A stretch of DNA of 35,046 nucleotides. Source: a virus. Under the pieces are notes generated by a model, which had not been told where the DNA came from, ran no database searches, and was given only the letters and a program-made list of their open reading frames with translations. The stretch covers positions 1-35,046 of the IMG/VR virus record IMGVR_UViG_3300044691_000578; one strand, 5' to 3'. Positions 7,694 to 13,511 of the stretch are shown here, piece by piece; position 1 is the first letter of the stretch, and each line of letters begins with the position of its first letter. The translations under genes and the position numbers were made by a program.

Positions 7694-7845
7694 CACCAGC
7701 CTTAATGATAATTTTATATGGATCTATTATGTCTACGGAACTTGTAACTATGGATCAGTGCATGATGAGTCAAAAAACTAATACACAATTAATAAGAATA
7801 AATTGTATTGCTATGGAAGAAAAATGGGAAATAGACCATGAATAA
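7690..7845 (+). CDS. Short, possibly exported two-cysteine protein
   Basis: This 51-residue gene is coupled at both ends (ATGA at 7690; the next ATG is at 7838). The N-terminus (MTPALMIILYGSIMS) is hydrophobic, followed by TMDQC and, 15 residues after that Cys, a second Cys (INCIAM). Small phage proteins with a signal-like start and two spaced cysteines that could form one disulphide in the periplasm are common near lysis genes. The signal lacks a basic start and a clear cleavage box, so export is uncertain. Confidence 0.45.
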   Translation: MTPALMIILYGSIMSTELVTMDQCMMSQKTNTQLIRINCIAMEEKWEIDHE

Positions 7846-8143
7846 AACTATAGATGATCTGGCAAAAGAACTTAATGAATGGTTAGGGCAACCAGCTTTA
7901 AAAGAAAAATTCGATGAAAAACAGAGATTAGATTTATATTTGGTTTTATGTAAGTATTTTACAGATGAGGCAAATGATATGGATATATTGATGGAATCTT
8001 TTGTAGAAGGCGTCCATGAATTGGCTACTTTGAAATCAGAAAATATAAGTTTAAGAAGCGAAAGAGATATTATTGCCGGCCATTTTATTGATATCAGGCT
8101 GATATTAACAAAGTTATTAGAAGATATAAAAAATATAAGATAA
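7838..8143 (+). CDS. Helical protein, unknown function
   Basis: This 101-residue acidic protein is predicted by eye to be all-helical, with a likely coiled coil in the last third. It is the last gene of the rightward operon that runs from 5701, and a hairpin (8172-8205) follows it. I do not recognise the family and see no membrane segment or catalytic motif. Confidence 0.55.
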   Translation: MNKTIDDLAKELNEWLGQPALKEKFDEKQRLDLYLVLCKYFTDEANDMDILMESFVEGVHELATLKSENISLRSERDIIAGHFIDIRLILTKLLEDIKNIR

Positions 8144-8171
8144 GAATGTTTCTTGAAGAATTAATAAAAGA

Positions 8172-8205
8172 AATGATGAAATGGTTATCTTGCAATTTCA
8201 TCATT
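8172..8205. terminator. Bidirectional terminator-like hairpin
   Basis: Perfect 11-bp stem AATGATGAAAT/ATTTCATCATT (8172-8182 and 8195-8205) with a 12-base loop. On the minus strand it is followed by a T-rich tract (TCTTTTATTAATT), so it suits the end of the minus gene whose stop codon lies in the loop. On the plus strand it lies just after the operon ending at 8143. Confidence 0.6.
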
Positions 8206-8652
8206 ATCTTTAAGCGTATATATTGTTTTTTGGCTATGCTCTATCCATGATTTGACTATTATTTTATCTGTATCTGCTTTATCTATAGTCATGTAATATA
8301 CTTCATCTGTCACATCTAATGCTTCCAATTTATTTACTGAGTCCCAAAAATCAGGATGATTAGCTATATCTGTTAATTTATGTTCAGCTACTCTGATTGT
8401 TGGTGAATCTGCCTGATTAAATTCTACTAATTCTTTTTCAGATCCATGTTTATTAGCTGCATATAAAGTAAGACCAATTCCAGCTATTCCTATAAAAGCT
8501 CCTACTGCGCTCATACTATATACATATATAGGTTCATTAGTCAGAATAGTGCTGGTAACTCCTGCAATGCTGCCTAGAAATCCAAGTATCGAAGTTGCTA
8601 TACCAGCTCTTTTAGCAATGGTTGCATCTTTGGTTATAACTATTTTTTTCAC
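8185..8652 (-). CDS. Solitary two-TM membrane protein, moron-like
   Basis: The protein is about 155 residues. I start it at GTG 8652 because GGAGG lies 5 bases before it; an ATG four codons upstream (8664) has no ribosome site of its own. Two hydrophobic segments (about 17-37 and 44-66, separated by an ILTNEPIY turn) are followed by a polar cytoplasmic or periplasmic domain of about 90 residues with an NHPDFWDSV motif. The gene runs against its neighbours and has its own strong promoter (8682-8710) and terminator (8172-8205). That is the layout of morons, genes expressed from a resident phage that change the host. Superinfection exclusion is a natural guess; no family was recognised. Confidence 0.65.
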   Translation of the reverse strand: MKKIVITKDATIAKRAGIATSILGFLGSIAGVTSTILTNEPIYVYSMSAVGAFIGIAGIGLTLYAANKHGSEKELVEFNQADSPTIRVAEHKLTDIANHPDFWDSVNKLEALDVTDEVYYMTIDKADTDKIIVKSWIEHSQKTIYTLKDNDEIAR

Positions 8653-8681
8653 AATAGCCTCCATTAAGTATTAATATCTTA

Positions 8682-8710
8682 ATTATACCATGAGGCTTAT
8701 TTGTTGTCAC
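8682..8710 (-). promoter_or_regulatory. Strong sigma70 promoter with extended -10, moron gene
   Basis: Read on the minus strand: GTGACA (8710-8705), a 17-base spacer, then a perfect TATAAT (8687-8682) preceded by TGG, giving a TGnTATAAT extended -10. It is about 30 bases upstream of the minus gene start at 8652. Among the promoters visible in the window this has the best -10. Confidence 0.75.
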
Positions 8711-8750
8711 TGTAGAGGGAAATCAATTTGATAATTATTTCTATAGACAA

Positions 8751-8774
8751 AACCCCAACCATGTCGTTGGGGTT
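8751..8774. repeat. Perfect 9-bp inverted repeat upstream of AlpA
   Basis: AACCCCAAC/GTTGGGGTT (8751-8759 and 8766-8774) with a 6-base loop. The GC content stands out in AT-rich DNA. On the minus strand it is followed by TTGTC, a short T-run, so it may stop leftward transcription; it could also be an operator or a recombinase or regulator site upstream of the AlpA-recombinase pair. Confidence 0.6.
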
Positions 8775-8852
8775 ATAAGTGTAACTAAAGCGTCACTAGC
8801 AATATCAATTCTGGGTTATTTGAATAAACGGGTAAATATTCCAATATTTAAT

Positions 8853-8864
8853 TTTCTATAGAAA
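8853..8864. repeat. 12-bp palindrome before AlpA gene
   Basis: TTTCTATAGAAA is a perfect 12-bp palindrome. A related TTTCTATAGACA is at 8738-8749. The two could be binding sites for the AlpA-like protein or the serine recombinase encoded downstream. The region 8665-8950 holds these sites, the minus promoter and no gene that I can support. Confidence 0.35.
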
Positions 8865-8950
8865 GCTCTTATTCTGTTATAAAAACTCATTGTAATTATC
8901 AAAGTAAGGTGATAAGATGCGAGGATGAGTTATTCAAAAAGGAGAATGAA

Positions 8951-9154
8951 GTGGCAAGCAATTTTTTACCAGAAACTGGATTTATTCGTCTTCCAGAAGT
9001 TTTAAAACTTATACCATTTGGCAAATCCACTTTATGGGTTAAGGTCAAATCTGGAACTTTTCCCACGCCCATTAAGCTTAGCGAGCGTATTACAGCATGG
9101 AGGGTTGAGGATATAAGAAATTATATAAATAATTTTTCTGAGAAGAAGATATAA
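8951..9154 (+). CDS. AlpA-family transcriptional regulator / excisionase-like
   Basis: This 67-residue protein starts at GTG 8951, 6 bases after AAAAAGGAG; an upstream in-frame GTG at 8909 lacks such a site. FIRLPEVLKLIPFGKSTLW is the helix-turn-helix of AlpA-type regulators, followed by a GTFPTPIKLSERITAWRVEDI wing and a short helix, close to full family length. AlpA proteins act as activators or excisionase-like factors for phage and prophage-like elements. The gene ends one base before the serine recombinase, so they form one unit, which suggests it controls or directs the recombinase. Confidence 0.8.
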   Translation: MASNFLPETGFIRLPEVLKLIPFGKSTLWVKVKSGTFPTPIKLSERITAWRVEDIRNYINNFSEKKI

Positions 9155-9155
9155 A

Positions 9156-9770
9156 ATGCTCATAGGTTATATGCGAGTATCTAGAAGCGATGGATCACAG
9201 AAGCTTGATCTACAAAAAGACGGATTGCTAGCAGCTGGTGTCTTAGAAGAAAATATATATAGTGATATGGCTAGTGGTTCTCGTGATGATAGAATAGGCG
9301 CAGAAAATTGCATGCGTGCATTAAGGAAAGACGACATACTAGTTGTTTATGCGCTTGATAGAATAGCCAGAAGTGTCAAGCATTCAGCAGTAATTGCAGA
9401 ACATCTAATTGAACGCGGTATTGGGCTTAAAGTCATAAGTGGCGCTGGTGCTATGGTAGATGTGACAACACCAGCTGGTAGATTTTATTATGATATGCTT
9501 GCAGCTGTGGCTCAACTTGATCGTGAATTTACTAGATTGAGAACTAAAGATGGTCTTGCAGCCGCTCGCGCTCGCGGAAGGTTTGGAGGAAGAAGAAGAA
9601 AAGTGACAAAACAAGTATTGCAAGTAATACAGCTTGCTATAAAAGATCCAAATACTTCAATTAAAGACTTAGCAAATCAATTTAATGTTAGCAAATTTAC
9701 TATATATTATTATGTATATGCGAATGGTGAACTTACTGAGTCTGGAAAGCAATTAATGGGAGAGGAATAA
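9156..9770 (+). CDS. Small serine recombinase (resolvase/invertase)
   Basis: This 204-residue protein has the resolvase/invertase build. The N-terminal catalytic domain begins IGYMRVS with nucleophile Ser9 and Arg7; ASGSRDDR supplies Arg46; LDRIAR gives Asp68, Arg69 and Arg72; VDVTTPAGRF and LDREFTRLRT begin the long E-helix. The C-terminus (about 150-190) is a helix-turn-helix for DNA binding. All catalytic residues are present. The length fits resolvases and DNA invertases (about 180-210) and not large serine integrases. It could resolve genome multimers of a plasmid-like prophage or invert a DNA segment. No inversion sites were found by eye. A catalytically dead relative is encoded at 13511-13876. 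Confidence 0.9.
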   Translation: MLIGYMRVSRSDGSQKLDLQKDGLLAAGVLEENIYSDMASGSRDDRIGAENCMRALRKDDILVVYALDRIARSVKHSAVIAEHLIERGIGLKVISGAGAMVDVTTPAGRFYYDMLAAVAQLDREFTRLRTKDGLAAARARGRFGGRRRKVTKQVLQVIQLAIKDPNTSIKDLANQFNVSKFTIYYYVYANGELTESGKQLMGEE

Positions 9771-9847
9771 TGAGGGGCTAATAAGATAATAATTGAATTT
9801 TGACCAGATTTTTGTTACTATTAATTACAACCTTGATAGGAGTTCTT

Positions 9848-10423
9848 ATGTCTACAGTAGTATTTTTAGGCGATTCGATAACTTATGGGGTGAGAACTCC
9901 TGGCCCGACAGCAACTCAAATATTTTCATATCTTATTGGTAATCAAAGAGGATTTTCCACTATTATAAACGCGGGTATTCCTGGTGATACAGCAGCTGGA
10001 GGATATGCTAGACTTGCAACTGATGTCATAGCTCATAGTCCTAAAGTATGTTTTGTGATGTATGGAACTAATGATGCTGGTAATTTTGTTGGAGCTACTG
10101 CTTATGCAGCTAGCATGAAGAGTATTATAGATGATCTTAAAACTGCTGGAATTGAGCCTGTAATATTATCTCCATGGTTTCCAAGATCATCACCTGTATA
10201 TTTAGAGTATGAAAGTTATTTAAATGCGCTTGAAGCACTTGTGGCGTCAGAAGGGGTGCATTACGTGGATATATTCAGAGAATGCATAAATTGCTATTTC
10301 TATATGAATAGTACTACATTCAATGCTATGTGGGTTGATTGGGCTCATCCTGATGTTTCAGGTCATGCATATATAGCAAGCTTTTTTGAACGACCACAAT
10401 TTTCAGCTATGGGACTTGCATAA
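9848..10423 (+). CDS. SGNH/GDSL hydrolase (esterase)
   Basis: This 191-residue protein starts at ATG 9848, 5 bases after AGGAG. An in-frame TTG at 9800 would add a hydrophobic leader but has no ribosome site. The SGNH blocks are complete: FLGDSITYG with nucleophile Ser10, NAGIPGDT with the oxyanion Gly, MYGTNDAG with Asn75, and DWAHPDVSGH with Asp164 and His167. These enzymes hydrolyse esters, often O-acetyl groups on glycans. In a phage this could remove acetyl groups from a surface polysaccharide, either as a virion-linked enzyme or to alter the host surface. It lies after the recombinase and away from the fibre operon. Confidence 0.85.
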   Translation: MSTVVFLGDSITYGVRTPGPTATQIFSYLIGNQRGFSTIINAGIPGDTAAGGYARLATDVIAHSPKVCFVMYGTNDAGNFVGATAYAASMKSIIDDLKTAGIEPVILSPWFPRSSPVYLEYESYLNALEALVASEGVHYVDIFRECINCYFYMNSTTFNAMWVDWAHPDVSGHAYIASFFERPQFSAMGLA

Positions 10424-10458
10424 AATAACAGATTAAATATAAAAGTGATTCTTAAAAA

Positions 10459-10650
10459 ATGAAAGATAAGAGACCTCTTACCCCAGAATTACAATTTGAT
10501 TTAGAATTAGAACCTAATTGGGAAGAACTTAGAAAAGAAATTGCAAATGCTTTAGATGAATATAAACAAGAACTTCAACAAGAATATAAAGAGAATCATA
10601 TTTTTAGAGTAAAACAAAGTATCAAAGAAGAAAATGAGGTAAGAAGATGA
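10459..10650 (+). CDS. Small charged helical protein
   Basis: This 63-residue protein is rich in Glu and Lys, with a long probable helix from about residue 18 to the end. It overlaps the next gene by 4 bases (ATGA). No good ribosome site precedes it. I do not recognise the family. It opens a compact operon running to 12455. Confidence 0.5.
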   Translation: MKDKRPLTPELQFDLELEPNWEELRKEIANALDEYKQELQQEYKENHIFRVKQSIKEENEVRR

Positions 10651-10880
10651 CACTGAATGAATTTATAAAAATGTTACAGCAGCGCGAGCAGGAATGGGGA
10701 CATCTTCCTATATTTGTGGCAAAATTTGGTGTGCATTCTAGTTTAACTGATTGTAGGTTAGCAAGATTTCCTGCAGAAACATATGATCTCAAGTGTGGAG
10801 TTCACTATGGAAGAGAACATTTATATTTACTTCCAGGAAATTATCAATTGACTGAAGAAGAAGAAAATGACCTTGAATGA
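10647..10880 (+). CDS. MTLxE-family small protein, paralogue 1
   Basis: This 77-residue protein begins MTLNEFIKMLQQREQEWGHL and continues to a PIFV strand. The same start pattern (MTL-x-E-x-I-x-x-L) recurs in the next two genes, and the third also has a GG/GHLPI-like turn into a beta strand. Phages often carry small proteins of this kind with unknown function. It overlaps the previous gene by ATGA and the next gene by 14 bases. Confidence 0.55.
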   Translation: MTLNEFIKMLQQREQEWGHLPIFVAKFGVHSSLTDCRLARFPAETYDLKCGVHYGREHLYLLPGNYQLTEEEENDLE

Positions 10881-11025
10881 ACTAATTGCCGTATTAAATA
10901 CAGCTCCCGATGATGTGAAGAAAACAGTTGATTTTGCAGATGAATTTATAACGATCCTCTTGTGTGAGTTTGATGTTGCAGTTAATGGAGATAAAAAATC
11001 TATAAAATTACAAAGAAACAAATGA
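10867..11025 (+). CDS. MTLxE-family small protein, paralogue 2
   Basis: This 52-residue protein starts MTLNELIAVLNTAPDDVKK, like its two neighbours, but the rest is shorter and divergent (EFITILLCEFDVAVNG). It overlaps the previous gene by 14 bases and the next start by ATGA. It may be a diverged or shortened copy of the same family. The function is not known. Confidence 0.5.
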   Translation: MTLNELIAVLNTAPDDVKKTVDFADEFITILLCEFDVAVNGDKKSIKLQRNK

Positions 11026-11213
11026 CTCTAACTGAATTGATAGAAAAACTTATTCTTGCTAAAGAGAAATATGGAGGAGAGCTTATAATAAATATATGGG
11101 ACGGTAATGAAATTTTTAATGTTGACAAAGTAACTTATCATTATGCTTTTCCTGATATGCTAAATCTTCATCTTGAAGGTGTAGGATTTTTAAAATTTGA
11201 TGAAATATTATGA
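11022..11213 (+). CDS. MTLxE-family small protein, paralogue 3
   Basis: This 63-residue protein starts MTLTELIEKLILAKEKYGGE, then shows strands ELIINIWDG and VDKVTYHYA. It is the clearest member of the three-gene set, with a helix followed by a small beta-sheet. It overlaps the endolysin start by ATGA, so it is translationally coupled to it. It has no lysis motif of its own. Confidence 0.55.
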   Translation: MTLTELIEKLILAKEKYGGELIINIWDGNEIFNVDKVTYHYAFPDMLNLHLEGVGFLKFDEIL

Positions 11214-11635
11214 CTCTACTCTCTAAATGTGCCGAATTTACATCTAAGTTTGAGGGGTGCAGACTGGAGGCTTATCAAGATTCAGTTGGGGTTTGGACTA
11301 TTGGATTTGGAAGCACACACGAAGTAGTTCCACATATGCAGATAACACAATCGCAAGCATTAGAATGGTTAGAAAGAGACTTAAACGCTTCATATAACGC
11401 AGTTCAAAGATTAATTAAAACGAATTTATCTGATGATCAGTATATAGCACTCATTGATTTTGTCTATAACCTGGGAGCTGGTACATTACAAAGATCAACT
11501 CTACGCGCTAGGTTAAATAGGGGCGATATGGATTGCCAGAATGAATTCTTAAAATATAATAAGGCAGGTGGAAGACCGCTAAGAGGTTTAACCATAAGAA
11601 GACAAGCAGAGGTAAAGTTATGGCTAAAGCATTAA
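11210..11635 (+). CDS. Endolysin, GH24 T4-type lysozyme
   Basis: This 141-residue muramidase hydrolyses the glycan strands of peptidoglycan at lysis. The T4-lysozyme triad is intact with family spacing: Glu15 (KFEG), Asp24 (AYQD) and Thr30 (VWTIGFG). The typical QYIALIDFVYNLGAG segment (about 78-92) and a C-terminal TIRRQAEVKLW helix follow. The length is near the P22/T4 lysozyme range. No signal peptide or signal-anchor segment is visible, so it should depend on a holin (candidate at 6817-7263). It overlaps both neighbours (ATGA before; the next ATG is at 11620). Confidence 0.93.
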   Translation: MTLLSKCAEFTSKFEGCRLEAYQDSVGVWTIGFGSTHEVVPHMQITQSQALEWLERDLNASYNAVQRLIKTNLSDDQYIALIDFVYNLGAGTLQRSTLRARLNRGDMDCQNEFLKYNKAGGRPLRGLTIRRQAEVKLWLKH

Positions 11636-11790
11636 CTTTACCACGTGATCTAGTGTTGCAAAATCTTAAAATGAAAGCTCCTGACATATATAAAAAAGTA
11701 ACAGATGATAGAAAGGTTTATTCAGACTTTTTTAAATTAGTTGATTATTATGATCTAGATCAAATTATAAGAATGATGAGAGGTAGATAA
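11620..11790 (+). CDS. Small basic helical protein
   Basis: This 56-residue protein starts inside the end of the endolysin (16-base overlap) after GAGG, and its TAATG stop overlaps the next gene. It is probably all-helical with basic and acidic patches. I do not recognise it. Coupling at both ends supports it as a real gene. Confidence 0.5.
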   Translation: MAKALTLPRDLVLQNLKMKAPDIYKKVTDDRKVYSDFFKLVDYYDLDQIIRMMRGR

Positions 11791-12455
11791 TGGAATTTAA
11801 TAAAGAAATTATAGAATTGCATAATAAAATGTTATTTGTTTTAGAACGTATAAAATCATTGCAAGAAGCTGTTATTGGGTTACAAGAAAGAGTATTAGGT
11901 ATAACTGAAGAAAATAGTCAACTTAATTCAATTATAGAAACTTTTCCAGAATTATATAATAATGATGAAGGCAAGCATTTAATTAAAGATTTATACGCAT
12001 CTGCAAGATTACGAAATACCTTATCTAATGCTGGTTATATATATCTAGAAGATATAGAATTTCCTTTAGATGAGACAAGTTTGTTATATAAAATAGATAA
12101 TTTTGGCAAAAAAACTCTTTATGAATTAAAGCTTCTTTTAATTGAATGCATAGGCAAAGCTGCTTTTGGAGATAAAAAGCCTTTTTTTAAATGCGAGATT
12201 CACCATTACGATTATTATCTAAGTGAATGCGGTTTTGCTAAACATCAAGTGGATTTGATGGAAAGCTATATAAAAATGACACTAGAGAATAAAAGTAAAG
12301 AGATGATAAATGAAGTGCATGGTAATTACCTAGAAAATATAGCGTATATAATAAAAACACTTAAAAATTACATGGAAATATATGATTTAAATGAAGAAGA
12401 AATAAAAGATTTCTTTTTAGATAATAAATATTTAATTTCATATTTTTCAAGATAA
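11790..12455 (+). CDS. Coiled-coil protein with RNA polymerase alpha-CTD-like domain
   Basis: This 221-residue protein has an N-terminal coiled coil (about 5-48). Residues about 66-119 then resemble the C-terminal domain of bacterial RNA polymerase alpha: SARLRNTLSNAGYIYLEDI, a short linker, then KIDNFGKKTLYELKLLL. In the true alpha-CTD this is S-x-R-x-x-N-x-L-x-x-x-x-I-x-x-I-x-x-L ... L-x-x-x-x-N-F/L-G-x-K-S-L-x-E-I/L-K, and the NFG-K-T/S-L turn is the best part of the match. Alpha-CTD binds UP-element DNA and activators. The remaining 100 residues are acidic and helical. A role in steering host RNA polymerase is an attractive inference; a general helix-hairpin-helix DNA-binding role is the alternative. 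Confidence 0.6.
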   Translation: MEFNKEIIELHNKMLFVLERIKSLQEAVIGLQERVLGITEENSQLNSIIETFPELYNNDEGKHLIKDLYASARLRNTLSNAGYIYLEDIEFPLDETSLLYKIDNFGKKTLYELKLLLIECIGKAAFGDKKPFFKCEIHHYDYYLSECGFAKHQVDLMESYIKMTLENKSKEMINEVHGNYLENIAYIIKTLKNYMEIYDLNEEEIKDFFLDNKYLISYFSR

Positions 12456-12467
12456 TTCAATTGAATT
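12454..12467. repeat. 14-bp palindrome overlapping a -35 box
   Basis: AATTCAATTGAATT is a perfect 14-bp palindrome that covers the -35 (TTGAAT, 12461-12466) of the promoter at 12461-12489, as expected of an operator. Confidence 0.45.
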
Positions 12468-12489
12468 CTAAATAAAGTTTTGCTACTAT
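12461..12489 (+). promoter_or_regulatory. Sigma70-type promoter, GapR operon
   Basis: TTGAAT (12461-12466), a 17-base spacer and TACTAT (12484-12489), with the -10 in a GCTACTATT context identical to that of the tail-fibre promoter at 1157-1185. It drives the operon 12517-13876, with the first start 27 bases downstream. Confidence 0.55.
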
Positions 12490-12516
12490 TGGTAGAAATA
12501 TCTATAGGAGTATTAA

Positions 12517-12696
12517 ATGACAGATAAAAAAAAGCATCCTGGTTTTAAAGCTGTAGAGAAAAAAATCGAGAAAGAAGGTTATTCTAAAGAATCTGCTGGT
12601 GCAATATTAGCAAATGCATCGCGTCATGCATCAAGCAAAGCCAAAAAAGCAAATCCAATGCTAAAAAAAATTAAAGGCTCTACAAAACGTGGTTAA
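12517..12696 (+). CDS. Small conserved phage protein (KHPGFKAV family)
   Basis: This 59-residue basic protein begins MTDKKKHPGFKAVEKKI and contains SAGAILANASRHAS, then ANPMLKKIKG. This whole pattern is a widespread small protein of tailed phages with no known function; it is basic and may bind nucleic acid or be packaged. ATG is 7 bases after AGGAG. It is the first gene after the promoter at 12461-12489. Confidence 0.75.
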   Translation: MTDKKKHPGFKAVEKKIEKEGYSKESAGAILANASRHASSKAKKANPMLKKIKGSTKRG

Positions 12697-12919
12697 TTTT
12701 GAATCCACTGATATAGATAATATTAATGAAATTTCTAAAGCACTTGTTAGAAGCGCTAAAACTAAAAAATCTAATGTAATAGTCGTAAATCAAACATGTA
12801 AGATTCTAAGCATGGAAGAAAAACACCAAAAGTTTTTTGCTACGATTATTATAAATGTTAATGAAAAATTAAAATATAACTTTTATAATGGAAAATATAA
12901 TGAACATTACACCAGATGA
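12689..12919 (+). CDS. Small protein, unknown function
   Basis: This 76-residue frame starts with GTG that overlaps the previous gene by 8 bases and ends 20 bases inside the GapR-like gene. It shows alternating beta (SNVIVVNQTCKIL, FFATIIINV) and polar segments. No ribosome site is close. I do not recognise the family. Its place between two solid genes of the same operon supports it, but the start is uncertain. Confidence 0.45.
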   Translation: MVNFESTDIDNINEISKALVRSAKTKKSNVIVVNQTCKILSMEEKHQKFFATIIINVNEKLKYNFYNGKYNEHYTR

Positions 12920-13130
12920 ACTTATGCAATATGTAGCACGTTTAGAGAATTGTCAGAGTGAAATAGATTCGGCAAAAGAAGATTATAAATCAGCTATAGC
13001 TGCTGCTAAAAGTGATGGTTTCGATGAGAAGGCTTTGCGTAAGATATTATTTATCCGTAAAAAAGGTAAAACTAAATTTGATGAAGAGCAGATGATACTT
13101 GATACATATATTAAAGCACTTGGATTGTAA
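12900..13130 (+). CDS. GapR-like DNA-binding protein (DUF2312)
   Basis: This 76-residue protein matches the whole length of the GapR/DUF2312 family: an N-terminal helix (ELMQYVARLENCQSEIDSAK), the hallmark AAKSDGFDEKALRKILFIRKK, and a last helix ILDTYIKALG. GapR of Caulobacter clamps overtwisted, AT-rich DNA and helps topoisomerases ahead of forks and transcription. The family is mainly alphaproteobacterial and occurs in phages of those hosts, so this is also the best clue to the host. I start at ATG 12900, where the family begins; ATG 12888 is in frame but has no better ribosome site. Confidence 0.8.
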   Translation: MNITPDELMQYVARLENCQSEIDSAKEDYKSAIAAAKSDGFDEKALRKILFIRKKGKTKFDEEQMILDTYIKALGL

Positions 13131-13131
13131 T

Positions 13132-13308
13132 ATGTTGGTTACTCCTGTTGAAGATACTATAGATATTAAACAGCATATAGAGGCTATAATAACAGATTAT
13201 AGAATCAAATTAATGCATGTGAAGAATAAGATTAATGGCATGACCAAATATCAAAGAGAGATGGAACAATATGAAAAAGTAATCAAAACACTGGAAGAAT
13301 TATTATGA
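13132..13308 (+). CDS. Small coiled-coil protein
   Basis: This 58-residue protein starts at ATG 13132, just after the GapR stop (an in-frame upstream start at 13099 lies within GapR). After a short start it is one long helix with heptad-like hydrophobics (about 12-58). It overlaps the next gene by ATGA. The function is not known. Confidence 0.5.
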   Translation: MLVTPVEDTIDIKQHIEAIITDYRIKLMHVKNKINGMTKYQREMEQYEKVIKTLEELL

Positions 13309-13511
13309 GAAGAAGAACAATGATAGCTCCAGTCAATCCTCATATAAATAAAGTTATTTTGGACTTAGAAGCAAAGATTAGATTTTTTGAGCATCAGATT
13401 GATATGAATCAAGAAATAGTAGCAGCTTCATTAAATAAAATAGGCAGTTATTCCGATGAAGTAAAAGATGTAATTGAAGCGCTATTATTAATTAAAGGAA
13501 TCAATAAATAA
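13305..13511 (+). CDS. Small helical protein
   Basis: This 68-residue protein starts at ATG 13305, 7 bases after GGAAG; a second ATG at 13320 is possible. It is mostly two helices (about 13-35 and 48-66). It overlaps the previous gene by ATGA and the next by one base (TAATG). I do not recognise it. Confidence 0.5.
   Translation: MRRRTMIAPVNPHINKVILDLEAKIRFFEHQIDMNQEIVAASLNKIGSYSDEVKDVIEALLLIKGINK

Noticed and set aside
8146-8250. A 34-residue plus-strand frame after the operon ending at 8143
   Set aside because: It runs through the terminator hairpin and into the minus-strand gene, with no ribosome site close by. More likely chance.
9156-9770. Large serine integrase with an attP site
   Set aside because: At 204 residues it lacks the zinc-ribbon and coiled-coil parts of large serine integrases. 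It has the length and HTH of resolvases/invertases. No attP-like core could be defined by eye.
10647-11213. CRISPR-like or tandem DNA repeat
   Set aside because: The likeness of the three MTLxE genes is at protein level only. There are no regular direct repeats with spacers here or elsewhere in the window.
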